NCBI GenBank assembly: GCA_021030915.1
Contig: JAGEMR010000005.1
Coordinates: forward strand, 496,001-560,000
Source of the DNA: Astrothelium macrocarpum
Taxonomy: Eukaryota; Ascomycota; Dothideomycetes; Trypetheliales; Trypetheliaceae
Direction of reading: 5' to 3'
Length of the DNA stretch: 64,000 nucleotides
The notes under the pieces were generated by a model. The model had not been told where the DNA came from. It worked only from the letters and a program-made list of their open reading frames with translations, and did not search any database. Below, piece after piece: positions 60,229 through 64,000 of this stretch. Each line of letters begins with the position of its first letter. The stretch's first letter is position 1. The position numbers and the translations under genes were made by a program.

Positions 60229-61075
60229 TCACATCATTACCTTAATGTACTCCCCAATAAGTCCACTAAACATTGTAAAACCAGCGAACATGCTTCCGTT
60301 CTTCAACCACCACCGACAATCGTCTGGCTCAGCCAGATTGTCATTCCGAATCATGATCCATAGCATCATGCCTGTACCTAAAACAGCACTTGAAAAGAAT
60401 ATCGATTTAGTTTTCGAAAGCCAACCGATCGTTGTTAGAAAGAAGACTTGAGCAAGAGCGAGCAGTCCCAGGACAAATTTAGCACGGCCTTGGATGAGAA
60501 TCACAATATTACCAACACCAGCTTTGACATCATTTTTGAGGTCTTGGTGGCTATAGATGATCTCGTAGCCGAGTGTCCAGGAAAACGGTGCTGCATATAG
60601 ACACCAGATCGAAGTCTCGGCGTTCAAAGTTTGATCGGCTGTCCGAGGAAAGGGATTGGCCCCCCCTGCCACCTCACCTGGCAGAACAGGCATTGCCATT
60701 GGATAAACGGCGTTACTCAAGATGAGAAGCTATCTTGGTTCAAGCTGCCCTGATGTCGGATGCTATCTTGACATCGCTTCTGAGATAGCGTCTATGTGTC
60801 ACGAAAAAAACCATGGTGTGCGGATTGATGCAAAAGATTCGCTCCGAAAGGCCTGATCCTGTTCCCCAATCTGACCGCGTAGGTGCGGCTACGCGCTTGA
60901 AGAGAGTACGTCTCGCTCTCATGTGATGCGAGCTGTACGTGGCATGCACGTTGTTGGTATGGCTGTATATCGAAAGGTAAGACGAGATAATGAAACGAAT
61001 GCCTCATAAAGCATGCGCTCACCGGGCGGATCATTGTACAGCCGAGCCGAGGCTAAATACGACCAGGAAAAACTG
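60229..61075 (-). pseudogene. UbiA-family prenyltransferase, C-terminal half intact, N-terminal half decayed
   Basis: Membrane aromatic prenyltransferase of the UbiA superfamily. An open C-terminal segment of about 160 residues (60229-60729) has the second Asp-rich motif YEIIYSHQDLKNDVKAG and four further membrane helices, ending in the DDCRWWLKNG...GLIGEYIK tail typical of fungal meroterpenoid-type UbiA enzymes. Upstream the same frame holds TAG stops at 60730-60732 and 60763-60765 (context TSGQLEPR*LLILSNAVYPM). Further up, FLVVFSLGSAVQ*SAR and a stretch with NNVHATYSSHHMRARR align only loosely with the first Asp-rich region, which would lack its acidic residues. A GT...ACAG intron between these two pieces is possible. 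The upstream limit is approximate. It could be a misread multi-exon gene, but no splicing I tried restores the first Asp-rich motif. Confidence 0.68.
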
Positions 61076-61634
61076 GTCCACGCTTTTTTGCGATCACCCA
61101 CTAAGTACCTTGCGACACAAACTCTCCAGATCGTTGGGCGATCTGACAGATCGTCCCCTTCCCCTGCTGGTGACGGTCCTTAATGGCTCTTTGGCACATG
61201 GACCATTCTCTGCGAGCCTTTGTTGGATTGATCTCGTAGCCACATATGGTTTCTACTCGGCCATTATCTAGCCTGATTGACATTTCGAATCGCTCGCATG
61301 CAGAACAGGTCCAAGTACACGGTGATGAAAGGCAATGCCGACAGATGAGTGGGAGGAAGCAGAAGCAAAAAGAATAATTCCTACCAAGAGAGAGAGGTAG
61401 TCAATTTATGTATATGCCTATCCAAGGTCGTGCTCTAATTGGTCAATAGAGCTAGTCACGAAGACACTGGTAACGAGGTACTACCATTGTCGTCGCAGCC
61501 ACTCCAGTGGATATATAGAAAGGCCATGTATACTTCTCAAACTTGCGGCGTCAAATCATTTCTGAGTCGTACTTGGTCTTCAAACCGAGCCATCGAATCT
61601 GCGTGCCACAAGTCGAAACGAGGTTTTTGGTGCA
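61076..61634. other. Intergenic between UbiA relic and P450
   Basis: About 560 bp. Minus-strand fragments near 61300 (YLDLF...) might be further decayed UbiA sequence, but similarity is too weak to call. No promoter motif or RNA gene recognised. Confidence 0.35.
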
Positions 61635-63276
61635 CTATGCAATCGCCGTTCTCCTCCACACTTTTACGGACATCTCTCCCAAAATATGATTCATGGTCTC
61701 TAGTCGTTTCAGCTCAAACGCCCTCGGCAGCGCAAAGTCATATCGGTGCACTAAGCTTGCCAGCACTACCGTTTGTTCCAGATAGCTAATATTTCTTCCA
61801 ATGCAACCTCTCGCACCGGCAGAAAAAGCTATGAAACTGCTTTGTAGCTTCTTGCCCTCTTCTCCTAACCACCGTTCAGGAAGGTATTTTTCCGCATCTG
61901 GGAACGCCGTTGGATCCCTGTGAGCAACAAGGGATGAGATACTGACGGTTGTATTTCCAGGTACGAACGTATCCATAATCCACATTCCTTCTGATGGTGT
62001 CTTTCGTGGTAGACCGTGTGGCGTTGGTGGCCAGAGTCTGAGGGATTCATCGAGGCAAGCTTTGAGGTATGGCAAATACCTGACTCTCTCGTAACTTGCT
62101 ATGACTTCTTCGGGATCCATCGCCCCATCGACCTCTTCCCTCAACTTATCCAAAATACCCCTGTTCTTCAGAAGCTGGTACATGACATTCGCAATTGCGA
62201 TCGCAGTTGTGACGGATCCAGCATTCATCATTATATTGATCTCTGCCACCGTCTCTCCCCAGGGCAGATCGTGCGGTATGCCGCTCTTGGACTCCATAAG
62301 CGCCTGAAAGAAGTCATCGAGCTTCTCACCAGCTTTGTATCGGTCGAGTCGTTTCGTTGCTCGTCTCAAAATAATGGCATCCCAGCCATTACTAGACTCA
62401 GACATGCGATGGTAGAATGGAATTATATTGGATACTTTGTTGAGGATCTTGTACCAATCGTAGGACCAGATGAGGAGACTCTGCTTTCGAGCGGTTGGAT
62501 AAAGACATTCACGCAAGTTGAGTTGAACTATTGAACCGTCCGGTCTTTGGCCCTCAACGAGATCGTGACCCTGGTCTAGAAGGCTTAAGCGTTCCGAAAG
62601 GCCGATATCTGCAATCGCGTCCAAGGAAAAGAAGTTTGTCCAAGCACGAAAGTCCACGGTGATGTCCTTTGGATGCGGGTTTGTCATCTCACTGGCATCC
62701 ACGGGAGGTGCGGTGCAGCATTTGTCGAAATGCTTTATCAATCTTTCGACTTTGTCGGCTACCTTATGCTCCCATGCTACAAGATGCTTGATTGCATATG
62801 CCATGGACAGGACTTTACGTTTCCGGGCATGCTCCCCCTTGTCAACAACATCGGCCAGATGGAAATGTGAGCCGCTTGTCAAGACATAAGATTCATCTTT
62901 GATACATGGTGTGCTATGGCCGTATATGTCTTTGATGGCTCGGACACTACCAAAGGACAACGAATTAGGCCCAGTCCGCAGGATTGGTTGTTGTTTATGA
63001 AGTCTGGATAAGTGAGTCGAGCGAGCTCCTCCGTGGGCTAACGCCATAAACGGAAGGCTAGAAATGCCCGAAAAGGGCGCAAAGTTGGGAAATTTTCGAA
63101 GTCCTATTTGTTTAACGCGTCAAAACTCACAATTAGACAGAGAGAAATACGAGTAATGAACCTTTTGCATCTCTAAAATATATTATCACTGGCACGAAGA
63201 CGAAGTATACGAGAAGTGCAAAGGCAACAATGGTGGCATACCACGTATAAGGGTGGTATCCAGCTGACTCGATCAT
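61635..63276 (-). CDS. Cytochrome P450, CYP53-like (benzoate 4-hydroxylase-like)
   Basis: ER-anchored haem monooxygenase. Exon 1 63162-63276 encodes the membrane anchor (MIESAGYHPYTWYATIVAFA, then LLVYFVFVPVIIY). Exon 2 61635-63103 follows a 58-nt intron, giving 527 residues. The haem-binding loop FSAGARGCIGRN is intact (Cys 472). The K-helix ESLR and the PERWLGEE region are present. VRYLPYLKACLDESLRLWPP, HGLPRKTPSEG and GCIGRNISYLEQTVVLASLVHRY recall CYP53 benzoate para-hydroxylases (recollection). The I-helix reads NAGSVTTA: the usual acid of the (A/G)Gx(D/E)TT motif is Val at residue 336, which could impair oxygen activation or alter the reaction. It lies next to the UbiA relic on the same strand. 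Confidence 0.88.
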
Positions 63277-63841
63277 GATTAAAGTGCAGATTTTCAGAAG
63301 GAAAAAGGTATTCTAGGATAGAAGTTAATAATTACGAGGAATAGAAATGGCATTGAAGATTGTTAGAAAACGAAGCCAGCACTGAGCTTGAAGTGCCTTT
63401 TACCTTTTTCTGTTAAATACGTTCTGTTGAGTACAATAGCGAGTTCAACATCGTGAGCATGTGCTCTACCTATAATTGAACATCCTAGTTTTCATAAGTC
63501 AATGATGTGCTGTCGTATCCCGAAAGGGCATTCAATTCCGCATCAAGGGTATTTGATGGAGCTAGCCGTAATAGGTAGTATTTCTCCGCCTACTCCGTGC
63601 CACCCGAAAAATCCCGCTGTAGATTAGATCTGGATTAATACGCTGCATTTGGCTTGGCAGAAGATAAACAGTTGCAGAGCATCCGACTGTCTCCAATGCA
63701 AAATGGGGGATTGCTAATTGCAGGAGCTCGGTTGAAAGTTTCCCAAATCCCTGAGACATGAATATTCGATTTCCCAGCCCTCCTTTCTTTCAAGAATTGA
63801 ACATCAATATGCTCACTTGTTAGATCATACAAACAATCATT
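63277..63841. other. Intergenic, P450 promoter
   Basis: 565 bp between the P450 start and the stop of the gene at the window end, both on the minus strand. Short minus-strand frames at 63562-63832 show no domain. Confidence 0.4.
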
Positions 63842-64000
63842 CTAAGACCACTGTCGTTCTAGCATCTGAATGATATGGTCGGTTTCCCATCCGGCTGTTT
63901 CTTTAACGTCGCGAAGCAGGGCTATCGCCTCTCTCTGCTCGGCTTCACTTGTGAGGTATACACCACCTTGAACGGATCGTAAGCTGATGGGTATCTCCCG
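63842..64000 (-). CDS. C-terminal fragment, probable Zn(II)2Cys6 transcription factor
   Basis: An open frame runs in from the window edge and ends at TAG 63842-63844, encoding 52 residues (REIPISLRSVQGGVYLTSEA, then a helical tail ending AGWETDHIIQMLERQW-Ser). A charged tail with the GWET...I..L...W pattern is common at the end of fungal Zn2Cys6 regulators. The assignment rests on this tail only. If right, it could be the local regulator of the P450/UbiA region. Confidence 0.45.
   Translation of the reverse strand, partial: REIPISLRSVQGGVYLTSEAEQREAIALLRDVKETAGWETDHIIQMLERQWS

Overview
The window is nuclear DNA from a filamentous ascomycete (Pezizomycotina, possibly a dothideomycete; inferred from gene families only). 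Genes on both strands are broken by short introns, mostly 47-95 nt, with GTAAGT-like donors, CTAAC/CTAAT-like branch sites and YAG acceptors. Several protein families are fungal-specific. Many exons have no ATG, so most models below were built by splicing exons by eye. For every intact, complete spliced model I checked that the summed exon length is divisible by three.

Layout. 0-12 kb: 5' part of an NRAMP metal transporter (-), the Cdc24 Rho-GEF (-), an F-box/WD40 SCF receptor (+), a DUF7053 protein (+) and a beta-carbonic anhydrase (+) with two possible first exons. 12-20 kb: a small hypothetical gene (+), a centrosomin-motif spindle-pole protein (-), a type II membrane glycosyltransferase (-) and about 2 kb without genes. 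20-31 kb: 2-oxoglutarate dehydrogenase E1 (-) divergent from TFIIH subunit Tfb1 (+), a SET-domain methyltransferase (-) and an AKR7-type aldo-keto reductase (+). 30.7-40.4 kb: a single VPS13 gene (-). 41-50.5 kb: a mitochondrial DUF3429 protein, glycerol kinase, a gene-poor stretch holding a 51-aa four-exon cysteine-rich gene, the ergosterol 3-keto reductase Erg27 and the Dsc2-like rhomboid subunit, all (+). 50.8-54 kb: mitochondrial ribosomal protein Mrp10 (-) and a large disordered hypothetical protein (+).

The last 10 kb (54-64 kb) looks accessory. It holds an FAD monooxygenase, a STAND-like ankyrin gene with one nonsense codon, a five-exon hotdog thioesterase, a UbiA prenyltransferase whose C-terminal half is intact but whose upstream frame has stop codons, a CYP53-like P450 that has lost the I-helix acid, and the tail of a probable Zn(II)2Cys6 regulator. 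Together these suggest a decaying specialised-metabolism or immunity-type locus beside the core block.

The core block is housekeeping: polarity (Cdc24), ubiquitin ligases (F-box/WD40, Dsc2), the TCA cycle (Kgd1), transcription and repair (Tfb1), lipid transfer (VPS13), glycerol use (Gut1), sterol synthesis (Erg27) and mitochondrial translation (Mrp10). No operon-like logic is expected. Several neighbours are divergent pairs sharing short promoters. I saw no tRNA, rRNA, CRISPR array or intact transposon.
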